Notes: generated by a model not told the origin, from the letters alone. DNA of 64,000 nucleotides from Pseudoneobacillus sp052180215 (GCF_052180215.1 NZ_CP197471.1:220001-284000); one strand, 5' to 3'; positions 17,291 to 26,429 are shown, numbered from the stretch's first letter. Numbers and translations: made by a program.

Positions 17291-19126
17291 GTGTTGTTCT
17301 TGTTAAAGGTTTTATCAAAAACAGGTTTAACTCTAGCATTAGCAGGAGGAATCGCTCTAACTGGCTATCAACCAAGTGAGGCTCCTGTAAAGGCAACTAG
17401 TAAATCTGACTTAAGTTTGGCTCATTATGTAGGAGCATCTCCAGAACTTGCTGCAAAGGCAAAGGAATTAGGCGTGAATATGTCTAAGGTGGACCCTGCT
17501 GAGAAGCTGGTCAAAGGCACCAAATTCCAACAGGCAGGAGATAACCATGTAAAACCTCAACCAGCGGTTGGCGACGTTCCGGTATTGGTTATCCTCGCAA
17601 AGTTTAAAGATGGTGACGAACCTAAAGGGGATGTTCCAGGTCAAGTTCCTCCTAAATACATTAATGACCTAATTTTTGGCGATACGTATAACCCATATGA
17701 ACTAGATGAGTTTAAACAATATGCTGAATATAATGGTGTGAAAGCTCCAACTAATAGCACAATGCAGAATATTTATAAAGAATCTAGTTATGGAAAAGTA
17801 ACACTAGTTAAAAATGAAAATACAGATTTAGCATGGGTTGAACTGCCAAAAGGTGCATCTTACTATCTTAATCAAGAAGGAGGGTACTACAACGAAAATG
17901 GTGATGCTCATATTGGAGAACTCGTCACCGATTTATTTAAGGCGGCTGACAGTGTAGTAGATTTCTCCAAATATGCAGTTGAAACTTCAGATGGTAAGGT
18001 TGTACCAAACGTATTCATCGTCCATGAAGGAACGGGAGCTGAATATAGCCGTGACCCTGCTCAAATCTGGTCTCACAAGTGGAATTCATTAAGTGCGTTA
18101 TATTATGGAAAATACTATCAAACAGGTTTTACAGCACCTGATACAAACCAAGATGGTGTTGAAACGGATGAAGAATGGACTACTTGGTATGATCAATTTG
18201 TAAAAGACCATACATTTGACGGTGTTTTAGTGGATAACTACAATGTACAGCCTGAAATTGGCGGAAACGTGGCAGGTTATAACTTGGCAACTGGCGGATA
18301 TGATGAAGCTTCCAAATCAGGTCCTTTCCCAGGACAAGCGGGGGTATTTGCTCATGAATTTGGACATGCCTTAGGTTTACCTGATTTCTACGACACTGCT
18401 TATACTTCTGAGGGTACTGGAAACTACTCGATGATGGCTGGTGGTTCTTGGATGCGTTATCCGAATGCAGCTGCCTACTCAGGTAACTCACCTGTTCATT
18501 TCGATCCATACTCAAAAATGTTCTTAGGATGGGCTAAACCAATTGAAGTGAAGCCTGAAGATGGAGTGAAAACTGTTACTTTAAAGCCGGTTAATGCAGC
18601 AGATGGAGATAAGGCATTTGTAAAAATGGAAGTTCCAGGCTCTAATGGAACTGAGTATTTCTTGTTTGAAAACGTTCAGCAGCAAGGTTTTAATAAAGGT
18701 TTAATTCGTCAAGGTGCTGATGCACATGGATTAGTGGCATGGCATGTGGATGAAAACGTACTAAACCTTTACAAGAGTGCTGGATTCCGTCCAAACAACG
18801 TTGAAAACTGGATGAACAAGCGCTTCCAGTACAATCAATCACAAACGGCTAGCAATGGAACTGTCGTGACACATTACGGTTTATCCGTTTTACAGGCGGA
18901 TGGAAAATATGACCTTGAACATTACGTAAACCGTGGTGATGCAGGAGACTTCTTTAAGACAGGTTCTAAATTAACTCCAACTACATCTAATGTTCACACT
19001 GGATCCTACTACTTCTGGCAATCCAACAGTGCAGTACCAGCAGATTCTGGTATCAATGTAACGGATATTAAAGAAAATGCTGATGGATCGATTACGGCGA
19101 AATTCTTCTATAAATATGCTAAGTAA
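17291..19126 (+). CDS. Secreted M6 family metalloprotease (immune inhibitor A-like)
   Basis: 611 residues. The first 25 residues (LLKVLSKTGLTLALAGGIAL) are a signal peptide. The zinc motif HEFGHALGLPDFYDT is near residue 355, and the substrate/propeptide region precedes it. PVLVILAKFKDG near 96 is the usual start of the M6 catalytic domain. Residues about 415-610 form the C-terminal beta domain. The family degrades host or environmental proteins outside the cell. It is shorter than InhA of B. cereus (about 800 residues, known). Start uncertain: GTG 17291, TTG 17294 or TTG 17300, with AGAGG at 17284-17288. It is transcribed alone. Confidence 0.9.
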   Translation: MLFLLKVLSKTGLTLALAGGIALTGYQPSEAPVKATSKSDLSLAHYVGASPELAAKAKELGVNMSKVDPAEKLVKGTKFQQAGDNHVKPQPAVGDVPVLVILAKFKDGDEPKGDVPGQVPPKYINDLIFGDTYNPYELDEFKQYAEYNGVKAPTNSTMQNIYKESSYGKVTLVKNENTDLAWVELPKGASYYLNQEGGYYNENGDAHIGELVTDLFKAADSVVDFSKYAVETSDGKVVPNVFIVHEGTGAEYSRDPAQIWSHKWNSLSALYYGKYYQTGFTAPDTNQDGVETDEEWTTWYDQFVKDHTFDGVLVDNYNVQPEIGGNVAGYNLATGGYDEASKSGPFPGQAGVFAHEFGHALGLPDFYDTAYTSEGTGNYSMMAGGSWMRYPNAAAYSGNSPVHFDPYSKMFLGWAKPIEVKPEDGVKTVTLKPVNAADGDKAFVKMEVPGSNGTEYFLFENVQQQGFNKGLIRQGADAHGLVAWHVDENVLNLYKSAGFRPNNVENWMNKRFQYNQSQTASNGTVVTHYGLSVLQADGKYDLEHYVNRGDAGDFFKTGSKLTPTTSNVHTGSYYFWQSNSAVPADSGINVTDIKENADGSITAKFFYKYAK

Positions 19127-19135
19127 TAATAGCGT

Positions 19136-19175
19136 GAAAAACCTGAGTCCTTTTAATGGTGCTCAGGTTTTTCTT
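19136..19175 (+). terminator. Intrinsic terminator after the M6 protease gene
   Basis: AAAAACCTGAG pairs with CTCAGGTTTTT around about 14 bases. Confidence 0.85.
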
Positions 19176-19221
19176 TTGATAGGTAGTCATTCTTAAATAC
19201 ACCATTCTAATAGAATCAACA

Positions 19222-19276
19222 CTTTAACACACTAACGTACCGGGGGTCTGACCCCCGGTACGTTAGTGTGTTAAAG
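19222..19276. repeat. Dispersed palindrome, copy 1 (core GGGGGTCTGACCCCC)
   Basis: A 55-base perfect palindrome apart from the centre. The outer arms CTTTAACACACTAACGTACC and their complement are unique to this copy. The right arm carries the stop codon of the gene at 19271-19963. No T-tract follows, so it is not a standard terminator. Confidence 0.9.
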
Positions 19277-19963
19277 GATGTCTATGCTTTCCCAATCGCT
19301 TTCTTCTGTGCTTTCTTCTTCGTTTTCTTCTGGGTCTTCTGATAGTTCGTTTAGCCCTTGGTCTTTCTGTTGGGATAATTCTTCTTTCGTATCTTTAAGT
19401 GCTTCCGCTTTTTCGCTCATTTCTTTCATGATTTCGGGTGGGACTTTTCCGTAGGTGGCTCCGATATTAAGTTGGCCACCAAGGTCTTTTATACCGAGTT
19501 GAGCAATATTGTTGTTTACTTCATAATTATCGATCGTTACATGCTCAATTTTGTATTCATTGAATATGATAGGTTGTTTGGTTGTGGTTTCTTCTTGGTC
19601 CATCTTCATTTGTTGTATATCATTTTTTAAACTAACAAGTTCATTCAGATATTCTTCCATTTGGGAAGCCAGCAAGGAATATTCCTGTTCTAGTTTAGTG
19701 TTTGGAGTTGTTTTACCTTTGGTTTCATATAATTTTTTGAAATGTTTATTGATATGGGTCTGCAGTAAAGTAAAATGGCTTTCTAATTTCAGCATTTGAG
19801 CTGAATAATGCTGCTCTCTTTTAAGAAGTTGAGTCATTTGAGTTTCAAGTGCATCTATTTTTTGAGACCTTCGCTCAAATTGTTCTAATTTATGGATGAG
19901 TTCGTTCAAAAAATCATCATTTTGACTCTGCTCGAATATTCCTTTTATAGGCATAAAACTCAC
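19271..19963 (-). CDS. Coiled-coil protein with GerPC-like core
   Basis: 230 residues. Residues about 12-125 are a long coiled coil (LEQFERRSQKIDALETQMTQ and onward). Residues about 135-165 (YKIEHVTIDNYEVNNNIAQL then GIKDLGGQLNIGATYG) resemble GerPC of the spore germinant permeation operon. The tail of about 35 residues is very acidic (EDPEENEEESTEESD). The gene diverges from a gerPA-family gene 32 bases away, which supports a spore-coat role. Its TAA stop lies inside the palindromic repeat, so the last codons may have been altered when the element arrived. GerPC assignment is tentative. Confidence 0.7.
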   Translation of the reverse strand: MSFMPIKGIFEQSQNDDFLNELIHKLEQFERRSQKIDALETQMTQLLKREQHYSAQMLKLESHFTLLQTHINKHFKKLYETKGKTTPNTKLEQEYSLLASQMEEYLNELVSLKNDIQQMKMDQEETTTKQPIIFNEYKIEHVTIDNYEVNNNIAQLGIKDLGGQLNIGATYGKVPPEIMKEMSEKAEALKDTKEELSQQKDQGLNELSEDPEENEEESTEESDWESIDIL

Positions 19964-19995
19964 GACCTTATTTTTTTTTCCAAAGGAGGAACGGT

Positions 19996-20220
19996 ATGAA
20001 TAACCCTAATCAAATCTTTATTGGAAATATAAAAATGAATATTATTGGAAGGAAATGTTCAGTTTCGTTATCTCAAACCATGCAAAAGGGAAAAAACGTT
20101 GTAAATAAAAAAACGTCTGGGTTTGGTGAAACAATCGGTGATGGTGTTGTTTTTTTAAAAACAAAAACAAATATAGAAGACTCCGATTTTATTGATTTTG
20201 ATTCAATTAAAAATAATTAA
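19996..20220 (+). CDS. GerPA/GerPF family spore protein
   Basis: 74 residues. It has the short gerPA-type plan: an N-terminal strand IFIGNIKMNIIGRKCSVSLS, a central Lys-rich then Gly segment KKTSGFGETIGDG, and a C-terminal NIEDSDFIDFDSI. Family members sit in the inner spore coat and help nutrients reach germinant receptors. AAAGGAGGAACGG gives a strong ribosome site. It diverges from the GerPC-like gene and converges with the Hsp20 gene, three bases from its stop. Confidence 0.75.
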   Translation: MNNPNQIFIGNIKMNIIGRKCSVSLSQTMQKGKNVVNKKTSGFGETIGDGVVFLKTKTNIEDSDFIDFDSIKNN

Positions 20221-20223
20221 CGA

Positions 20224-20718
20224 TCATTCTATGATGATGGGCTCCTCGTATTGAGGTCCTCTAGGATAGGTTAAAATTAGTAAACCCTTTTCAAACCTAG
20301 CACGTATATGTTCACGCTCTGTAGGTTCAGGGAGGGGGATTTTTCGTTGGAACTCACCATAAACACCTTCACTTTGTACTGTACTAAGGGGATTTAGGGG
20401 AAGATTCCGATATCCTTTTATCATAATGCTATGTCCGGTAATAAACAGTTGTATATCCTCTTTATCTAAACCAGGTAGCTCAACAAAAATAACCACTTCT
20501 GCATTTGTTAGAAAAATATCGGTTGTTGGAAATTCGCTAGTGGGGGACGTTCTTCCACCTTCTGGTATTGGATCCCCCATAAAATCATTCATTGTATCCT
20601 TTGGATTCATTGTATCGAAAATGTTGCCCCAAAAATTCCCGCTATTGTACTTCTGAGCCACTTCCATCCATTGTTTAAGCTTATCGTAATCCAATGCGAT
20701 TTCCTCCTTATGCCACAT
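20224..20718 (-). CDS. Hsp20/alpha-crystallin family protein (spore coat CotM/CotP-like)
   Basis: 164 residues. The alpha-crystallin domain spans about 60-164: TDIFLTNAEVVIFVELPGLD, then KEDIQLFITGHSIMIKG, then a strand region with FEKGLLILTYPR in place of the usual GVL. No IXI tail motif is visible. The N-terminal part is short and Asn/Met-rich. Its place inside a gerP-like cluster suggests a coat-associated small heat shock protein such as CotM or CotP (inference) rather than a general chaperone. Confidence 0.85.
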   Translation of the reverse strand: MWHKEEIALDYDKLKQWMEVAQKYNSGNFWGNIFDTMNPKDTMNDFMGDPIPEGGRTSPTSEFPTTDIFLTNAEVVIFVELPGLDKEDIQLFITGHSIMIKGYRNLPLNPLSTVQSEGVYGEFQRKIPLPEPTEREHIRARFEKGLLILTYPRGPQYEEPIIIE

Positions 20719-20763
20719 AAAAAAAAGAAATATAAATATATATTATAAAAAGGGGGAGAACTT

Positions 20764-21018
20764 GTGGCAGGTACTTCTATTAATATAAATATTTATATAT
20801 TGAAAATTAATTCCTTTGAAAATGCTTCTGCGGTTAATGTGGGCCAAAATTTATTAGCAGATTGGAGTAATTCAGATAAGAAAAACCAAGGATTTGGACA
20901 AAATTTTGGTGACCAAGGTGTTTTTGCCGAAACGAGAAGTTTTGTGGATGATAGAGATCAAATCGATTCTCCTTCATCCTTTGATTCATTACCTAGTAAC
21001 AATATAGCAGCAAGATAA
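20764..21018 (+). CDS. GerPA/GerPF family spore protein
   Basis: 84 residues, GTG start preceded by AGGGGGAG. It has the family order: strand (SININIYILKINSFENASAV), then NVGQNLLADW, the central KKNQGFGQNFGDQG, and the acidic end FVDDRDQIDSPSS. The middle motif is shared with the next gene (NKQNQGFGEANGD), so they are paralogs. It is separated by 18 bases from that gene. Confidence 0.75.
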   Translation: MAGTSININIYILKINSFENASAVNVGQNLLADWSNSDKKNQGFGQNFGDQGVFAETRSFVDDRDQIDSPSSFDSLPSNNIAAR

Positions 21019-21036
21019 AAGGGAAAGGGTGATGAA

Positions 21037-21273
21037 ATGGTCTTTTTTAGTCCAGTCGTAGTGAATGTCTTTGCTTTCAAAGTAAATGTCATGGATAGGC
21101 AAGCGAGTATTAGTATGGGACCTTTACAACAAGTGGACCTTTTCTTATCTAATAAACAAAATCAAGGATTCGGAGAGGCAAATGGAGACATAACATTATT
21201 TAATCTACCATTAAGTGTAGCGAATGATCAGGACGTAAGTGATTCTAATGCCATCAAAAATAGTGTTATCTAA
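21037..21273 (+). CDS. GerPA/GerPF family spore protein
   Basis: 78 residues, third gerPA-like gene in the cluster. The N-terminal strand is VVVNVFAFKVNVMDRQASIS, followed by NKQNQGFGEANGDITLFN and the acidic VANDQDVSDSNAIKN end. AAAGGGTGA precedes ATG 21037. It is probably co-transcribed with 20764-21018 and ends at a terminator shared with the HD-GYP gene. Confidence 0.75.
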   Translation: MVFFSPVVVNVFAFKVNVMDRQASISMGPLQQVDLFLSNKQNQGFGEANGDITLFNLPLSVANDQDVSDSNAIKNSVI

Positions 21274-21278
21274 AGATG

Positions 21279-21307
21279 AAAAATCCCTCAAAACGAGGGA
21301 TTTTTGT
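21279..21307. terminator. Bidirectional terminator
   Basis: AAAAATCCCTC pairs with GAGGGATTTTT across five bases, with A and T tracts on either side. Confidence 0.9.
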
Positions 21308-21308
21308 C

Positions 21309-22802
21309 TTAAACGCTAATTTCTTTTTTTATTTCTTTTACAAATAGTTGGACAAACGTTGGATCCCATTGAGTACCGTTGCCTTCCTCTAGTATGGCTA
21401 ATGCTTTTTCAATGGGCATGCCTTTTCGATAGGGACGGTCAGAGGTCATAGCATCATAGGCATCAGCAACGGCCATCATTCTTCCATATAGAGGGATGTT
21501 ATCACCACTTAAGCCTTCAGGATAGCCTTTGCCATCGTATCTTTCATGATGATATTTAACTCCTGGGAGGATGGGCTTTAAGTCATACGGTAAATTCACT
21601 TGTTCTAATATTTTGGCCCCAATCACAGTATGTTGTTTAATTTGTTCAAATTCATCATCGGTCAGCTTGCCTTCCTTTAGTAATACCGAATCCCGAATTC
21701 CGATTTTTCCAATATCGTGGAGAAGTGCAGATTTACGGATTAAATCAACCTCTGAAAGAGAAAGCCCAGCTGCTTCAGCAATTTTAACCGTATAATCGGC
21801 AACACGATTGGAATGACCAGCTGTATAAGGGTCTCGAGCATCCAAGGTGGCAGCAAAGATTGTAAAAAAACGATCGAGCATAGCTTCGTTTTGCCGGTCA
21901 CGCTCTTGAATCCCCATTACCATATGATTAAAACCATTGATTAAATGACTATATTCATCTGAATAGATATTTTCAATGAGAGCAAGTTGCCCCTTTTGAA
22001 CTTGATTCATACTACTCAATAAAGTATCGATTGGTCTTTTAATATTCTCATAAAGTAATAAGCTGCAAAGAATGGCAATGAAGATAATGACGATCAATAA
22101 GACTGAAGCCCATGCCCAAAAATCCTCTGTAGTATGACCGGGTTGACGGTCAACTCGAACTTCTGAAGCCAAAACGAATAGCACAATAGGGATTATCGCT
22201 ATAAAAATAGAGCTGATTAATAATTTCTTTTGAATGCTAGTGACATCCTTTTTGCCAAGGGTTAGTGTTTCGCCATAGGACTTCTTTGCGATACGCATAA
22301 AATGTGTCACTAAAGGTTGTATCGAGCGTTGAGAAAGGAAGAATTCTATCATTGCATGGATGATTCCTACTAAAATAGCACCTGCCCAAGCAAGGCCAAT
22401 ATAAGTATAAGGAAATTGAATGTATTGAAAATAGATTAATAACCAAGTTAAAACGGATGCTGTAATAGATAAACCTAATAGATGAGGTCCTAAAATCCGT
22501 TGAACGGTTAAAATAGGAAAACGATGAGCTGAACGATAAGCTTCTTTTATTAAATCGAGTGATGGATTTTCGGTTGTAAGTGTTTGTTTTATGGGGTGTA
22601 TATGTTTTTTAAAAGCAATAAATTCCCCTAGAATCATCACACCAACAGATAAGAACATAACAAGGAGCAGTGAATAGATTTCTTGTTTTGACAATTCAAG
22701 GGTATGAAAAATAAAGGTGCTTCCGACTCCAAATACAGCAATCATTGAGCCAATCATATAATTGATGAGCATTCGTTTTTGAAATTTGTTTAAAATCAGC
22801 AA
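21309..22802 (-). CDS. Membrane HAMP/HD-GYP protein (probable c-di-GMP phosphodiesterase)
   Basis: 497 residues. Two blocks of membrane spans lie at about 10-170 and 195-255. A HAMP-like linker (ENIKRPIDTLLSSMNQVQKG) follows, then the HD-GYP domain from about 305. This contains DPYTAGHSNRVADYT, LLHDIGKIGI and HHERYDGKGYPEGLSGD, all metal motifs intact. The family cleaves cyclic di-GMP. TTG 22802 is chosen with GGAGAG nine bases upstream. Its HD-GYP half is closely parallel to that of the gene at 5024-6199 but the membrane part is different. Confidence 0.9.
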   Translation of the reverse strand: MLILNKFQKRMLINYMIGSMIAVFGVGSTFIFHTLELSKQEIYSLLLVMFLSVGVMILGEFIAFKKHIHPIKQTLTTENPSLDLIKEAYRSAHRFPILTVQRILGPHLLGLSITASVLTWLLIYFQYIQFPYTYIGLAWAGAILVGIIHAMIEFFLSQRSIQPLVTHFMRIAKKSYGETLTLGKKDVTSIQKKLLISSIFIAIIPIVLFVLASEVRVDRQPGHTTEDFWAWASVLLIVIIFIAILCSLLLYENIKRPIDTLLSSMNQVQKGQLALIENIYSDEYSHLINGFNHMVMGIQERDRQNEAMLDRFFTIFAATLDARDPYTAGHSNRVADYTVKIAEAAGLSLSEVDLIRKSALLHDIGKIGIRDSVLLKEGKLTDDEFEQIKQHTVIGAKILEQVNLPYDLKPILPGVKYHHERYDGKGYPEGLSGDNIPLYGRMMAVADAYDAMTSDRPYRKGMPIEKALAILEEGNGTQWDPTFVQLFVKEIKKEISV

Positions 22803-22962
22803 AAGGTTGTCTCTCCTACAAAAAGGTTAATTCCATCATAATAGGTAGAATATTGAATGTCTATTGCATTGTATATTTCTCAATATAAGAGAGAAAGGTC
22901 ATTCAAGGGTTTTTATTGAAAAGGTTAAAGTGTGATGGCTTATTCTAAAGGAAGCTATTAGA

Positions 22963-22992
22963 AAAGGCCAGAGGGAGCATCCTCTGGCTTAC
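22963..22992 (-). terminator. Intrinsic terminator after the EAL gene
   Basis: AGGCCAGAGG and CCTCTGGCTT form the stem; read on the minus strand it ends in GGCCTTTTC. Confidence 0.8.
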
Positions 22993-22995
22993 TTT

Positions 22996-23967
22996 TTAAT
23001 TAATTGGTGCAGGTTTTCCAAATAGATATCCTTGAAATAACTGATATCCAGATGCTCTTAACCATTCGAAATCGTCTTGGTCTTCAATTCCTTCTGCTAA
23101 AGGTGTGGAACCAATTTCGTTAGCGGCATGGAGTAATTTTAGGGCCATAGCTTGTTTGACTGTATCTTTAGCAACACCATCCACAAATTTCCGATCCAAT
23201 TTCATAAATTGAGGCTTTAACTCGGTTAAGACATCAACGGTACTGAACCCTTCGCCAACATCATCTAACGCATATTGAAATCCTTTTTCTTTATAAAATT
23301 TCAGAATCGTTTTTAAATGATCGATATCATCAACCTTTTCGGTCTCAACCACCTCAAATACAAATCGAGAAGGATCAATTTGTAATTGATTGGCAAGCGC
23401 AACGGTTGATTTTAAACAATGCTCGGGCGAATAAATGGAAGTAGGGATAAAGTTAATAAAGGCTTTACCGTCAAAATAGGCTGCATGCTTTACTGCGTTC
23501 ATCCGGCATAACTTATCTAAAGCATATAAACGATTTCGCTCTCTAGCAGCTGTAAAGACTTCGAATGGTGATTTGGATTGTCCATCAGAAGTTGAAAATC
23601 TAGATAAAATTTCATAGCCGAAAATTTCCGTATCGGTGTCTACAATTGGTTGGATGTGAACAGTAACTAATTTCTTTTGAATAATATCATCGATCCATTG
23701 GCCTTTGATTAATTTGTCAATCTCATGAAGGGGCCGCCAAGGTTCTTCGGCAATGCGAAATGAAATAGCTGACCCATCCATGTGGTCATGGCAAAAATCA
23801 TAAAAATCGAGAATAATAGATTCATTTACGTAAAGGATATGATCCTTTTTAGTAAGCTGGTGTCCATTCCTTTGAAAATGACAAACGGTCAACTCTAAAA
23901 AATAGGAATCTTCTATTTGAATTTGATAAACAAGACTAGAGGTTAAGCATGCACTGCAAGTGGACAT
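22996..23967 (-). CDS. EAL domain c-di-GMP phosphodiesterase
   Basis: 323 residues, no membrane span. Residues 1-85 form a short N-terminal domain beginning MSTCSACLTSS with a CxxC pair that could bind metal. The EAL domain occupies about 95-320. E119 lies in YEILSR (EIL for EAL), followed by NFIPTSIY, FEVVETE, DDVGEGFS, the Lys in KLDRKFV, and LAEGIEDQDD. All residues needed for Mg-dependent cleavage of cyclic di-GMP seem present. AAAGGAGC precedes the start. It is a single-gene unit beside an HD-GYP gene. Confidence 0.9.
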   Translation of the reverse strand: MSTCSACLTSSLVYQIQIEDSYFLELTVCHFQRNGHQLTKKDHILYVNESIILDFYDFCHDHMDGSAISFRIAEEPWRPLHEIDKLIKGQWIDDIIQKKLVTVHIQPIVDTDTEIFGYEILSRFSTSDGQSKSPFEVFTAARERNRLYALDKLCRMNAVKHAAYFDGKAFINFIPTSIYSPEHCLKSTVALANQLQIDPSRFVFEVVETEKVDDIDHLKTILKFYKEKGFQYALDDVGEGFSTVDVLTELKPQFMKLDRKFVDGVAKDTVKQAMALKLLHAANEIGSTPLAEGIEDQDDFEWLRASGYQLFQGYLFGKPAPIN

Positions 23968-24152
23968 GAATCTAGCTCCTTTTTACTATTTTTTGTCATT
24001 ATAAATGAAAGTAAGAGGGAAATATAGTAAAAAGGAAAAAGGTAAATGATTCAATAAAAATAGAATGCTGAGTCTATTTATTTTTAAAATAGGAAGGATT
24101 TGAAATACTAAAAGGTGAATTAAATAGGAAAGACAGATTTAAGGAGGCTAAT

Positions 24153-25382
24153 ATGAACCAGAAATATTTAGAACAGTATGCACGTTTGATTGTTAGAACA
24201 GGAGTTAATATTCAAAAAGGTCAAACGCTTGTCCTTTTTGCACCGGTTGAGGTGGCGCCTTTTGCACGGTTGATGACAGAGGTTGCTTATGAAGAAGGAG
24301 CAGGAAATGTAGTTGTTAGATGGGAAGACGATGAGCTGGCAAAAATTAAATATTTAAAAGCTCCAGAGGAAGCGTTAGAAAATGTTCCTGAATGGCAGAA
24401 AGAATTCTATTTATCTTATGCAAGAGAAGGAGCGGCATTTGTTAATATCCATGCTTCCGACCCTGAAATCATGAAGGATGTTGACCCAAATAGAATCATG
24501 AAAGCTAGCAAGGCAATCGGTACAGCGATTAGAGAATACCGTGAAAGACGAATGAATAACCAAAATCGTTGGTGTGTTGTTTCTGTACCAACAGCTGCTT
24601 GGGCAAAAAAGGTATTCCCTGATTTGTCGGAACAAGATGCAGTGGAGCGCTTATGGGAAGTCATTTTCCATACGGTAAGAGCAGACAAGGAATTTCCAGT
24701 AGCTGCTTGGCAGGAGCATTGTGAAAACTTAAAAACAAGAAGAAATTTCTTTGCAGAAAAGCAGCTTGTATCCTTACATATTCAGAACTCATTAGGAACT
24801 GATTTAGAGGTAGAACTTCCTGAAGGGCATATTTGGTTAGGTGGTTCTGAATTCTCTCCAGACGGTGTAGAGTTTGTGGCGAATATGCCAACGGAAGAAT
24901 TATTTACTGTTCCGAAAAAGACTGGTGTGAATGGTAAGGTAGTAAGTTCTATGCCGTTAAATCATAATGGAAGCTTAATTGAAAACTTCTCTCTTGAATT
25001 CAAGGATGGAAAGGTTGTCCATTTCCAGGCAGAAAAAGGCTATGAAACATTAAAGAATATTATTGAAACAGATGAAGGGTCAAGCTATTTAGGGGAATTA
25101 GCTCTTGTACCTTATGACTCGCCTATCTCCAACCTGAATATTTTATTCTATAACACGTTGTATGATGAAAATGCATCATGCCATTTAGCAATTGGAAAGG
25201 CGTATCCTGTTTGTGTTAAAAATGGTGACAAGATGAATAAAGAAGAGCTTGAAGCAGCAGGTGTAAATGACTCTCTTACACATGTTGATTTTATGTTTGG
25301 AACAGAAGATCTGAACATCACAGGAAAAACAACTGATGGGGAAGAAGTAGCCATCTTTAGAGATGGTAATTTTGTCATATAA
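24153..25382 (+). CDS. M29 family aminopeptidase (AmpS/PepS type)
   Basis: 409 residues, cytoplasmic. The start YLEQYARLIVRTGVNIQKGQ is characteristic of thermophilic-type M29 aminopeptidases. The metal ligands should include the Glu in GSEFSPDG-type and EGSSYLGE segments, then HLAIGKAYP near 345 and a final HVDFMFGTEDL. The family removes N-terminal residues from peptides using two metal ions. AAGGAGG precedes ATG 24153. It is followed by a terminator. Confidence 0.92.
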   Translation: MNQKYLEQYARLIVRTGVNIQKGQTLVLFAPVEVAPFARLMTEVAYEEGAGNVVVRWEDDELAKIKYLKAPEEALENVPEWQKEFYLSYAREGAAFVNIHASDPEIMKDVDPNRIMKASKAIGTAIREYRERRMNNQNRWCVVSVPTAAWAKKVFPDLSEQDAVERLWEVIFHTVRADKEFPVAAWQEHCENLKTRRNFFAEKQLVSLHIQNSLGTDLEVELPEGHIWLGGSEFSPDGVEFVANMPTEELFTVPKKTGVNGKVVSSMPLNHNGSLIENFSLEFKDGKVVHFQAEKGYETLKNIIETDEGSSYLGELALVPYDSPISNLNILFYNTLYDENASCHLAIGKAYPVCVKNGDKMNKEELEAAGVNDSLTHVDFMFGTEDLNITGKTTDGEEVAIFRDGNFVI

Positions 25383-25391
25383 ATAGGTATT

Positions 25392-25430
25392 AGGCAGGAG
25401 CCATTTTCTATTTGGTTTCTGCCTTTTTTA
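25392..25430 (+). terminator. Intrinsic terminator after the aminopeptidase gene
   Basis: AGGCAGGAGCCA pairs with TGGTTTCTGCCT using G-U pairs, followed by TTTTT. Confidence 0.75.
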
Positions 25431-25446
25431 GAGAGGAGACGGTAAA

Positions 25447-25770
25447 GTGGAGCAATTTTTATATAAATTAAAGTTAATTCCCCAACTTTTAGACGAGGCG
25501 AAATGGACCGAAAACGATCATCAATTGGTCATGGAACATTTTCAAGCCTTACAAGGACTACTTCTGGAAAATAAGCTGATTATGGCTGGAAGAACGACAA
25601 ACTTCGATCCAACTACATTTGGAATCGTCATTCTTCAGGTTGAAAATGAAGAGGAAGCTCGTAGGATCATGGAAAATGACCCAACTGTAAAAGGTGGAAT
25701 AATGACAGCAGAATTATTCCCATATCGAGTAGCATTGTATAATGAAAATTTCACTATAGAGGAGAAATGA
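25447..25770 (+). CDS. YciI family protein
   Basis: 107 residues. The plan is that of YciI-like ferredoxin-fold proteins: FLYKLKLIPQLL, the conserved His in VMEHFQALQGLL, MAGRTTNFDPTTFGIVILQV, then ENDPTVKGGIMTAELFPYRV. Biochemical function of the family is not settled. Start GTG 25447 with GAGAGGAG upstream. The next gene begins one base after its stop, so they form a two-gene unit. Confidence 0.88.
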   Translation: MEQFLYKLKLIPQLLDEAKWTENDHQLVMEHFQALQGLLLENKLIMAGRTTNFDPTTFGIVILQVENEEEARRIMENDPTVKGGIMTAELFPYRVALYNENFTIEEK

Positions 25771-25771
25771 G

Positions 25772-26251
25772 ATGGTCCAAGCACAGCAGGCAATTTCTTT
25801 TTCCCATAAACAAATGGCTAGCCAATGCTTCAATCAAGTGTGGGATTTTTTAGATAAAAAAGAACGTTCCTTTCTAGAGGAGGAGCAGATGATTCATCTA
25901 GCACATACGTCCTTTTGGCACTGGACGCAGGTGGAAGATCATACTCCTACAAACCTTTCTATTGGATATTGGCAGATTTCAAGAGTCTATGCTGTCATTG
26001 GAAATGGAGAGCAAGCACTTCTTTATGCAAACCGTTGTTTAGAGGTTAGCCTTCAATCAGAGGTGGCTCCATTTTATATTGGATATGCATATGAAGCCCA
26101 AGCAAGAGCATTTAAAGTGCTTAACCAGAAAGAAAAATCAAAAGAAGCATACGAAAAATGCCTCCAGATAGCTGAGGGAATCGCAGTAGAAGATAGTAAG
26201 AAGATGTTACTACAGGACTTAGAAGATATAAGAGAATGGTCCTTTTCTTAA
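25772..26251 (+). CDS. TPR-like helical protein of unknown function
   Basis: 159 residues, all helical, with two TPR-like repeats: LSIGYWQISRVYAVIGNGEQ then ALLYANRCLEVS, and FYIGYAYEAQARAFKVLNQK then SKEAYEKCLQIA. Cytoplasmic. Such repeats mediate protein contacts. It follows the YciI gene by one base with GAGGAG as ribosome site, so the two are likely functionally tied, but I do not recognise the pathway. Confidence 0.85.
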   Translation: MVQAQQAISFSHKQMASQCFNQVWDFLDKKERSFLEEEQMIHLAHTSFWHWTQVEDHTPTNLSIGYWQISRVYAVIGNGEQALLYANRCLEVSLQSEVAPFYIGYAYEAQARAFKVLNQKEKSKEAYEKCLQIAEGIAVEDSKKMLLQDLEDIREWSFS

Positions 26252-26271
26252 AATGCGAATAAGGAATTCAT

Positions 26272-26301
26272 AAAAAGGGGGTCATAGAGGCCCTCTTTTT
26301 G
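26272..26301 (+). terminator. Intrinsic terminator
   Basis: AAAAAGGGGGTC pairs imperfectly with GGCCCTCTTTTT. Confidence 0.75.
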
Positions 26302-26429
26302 CTTAAAAAGACTTATTCAAAAATATTATTATCCTCAATTGATTAGAAAATCCAGTAAAAATTAACTACTAATTAGAAAAATTTGTTAGTATAAAGAGGA
26401 TGATGTCTAAAATGAAAGGGGATGATGTT

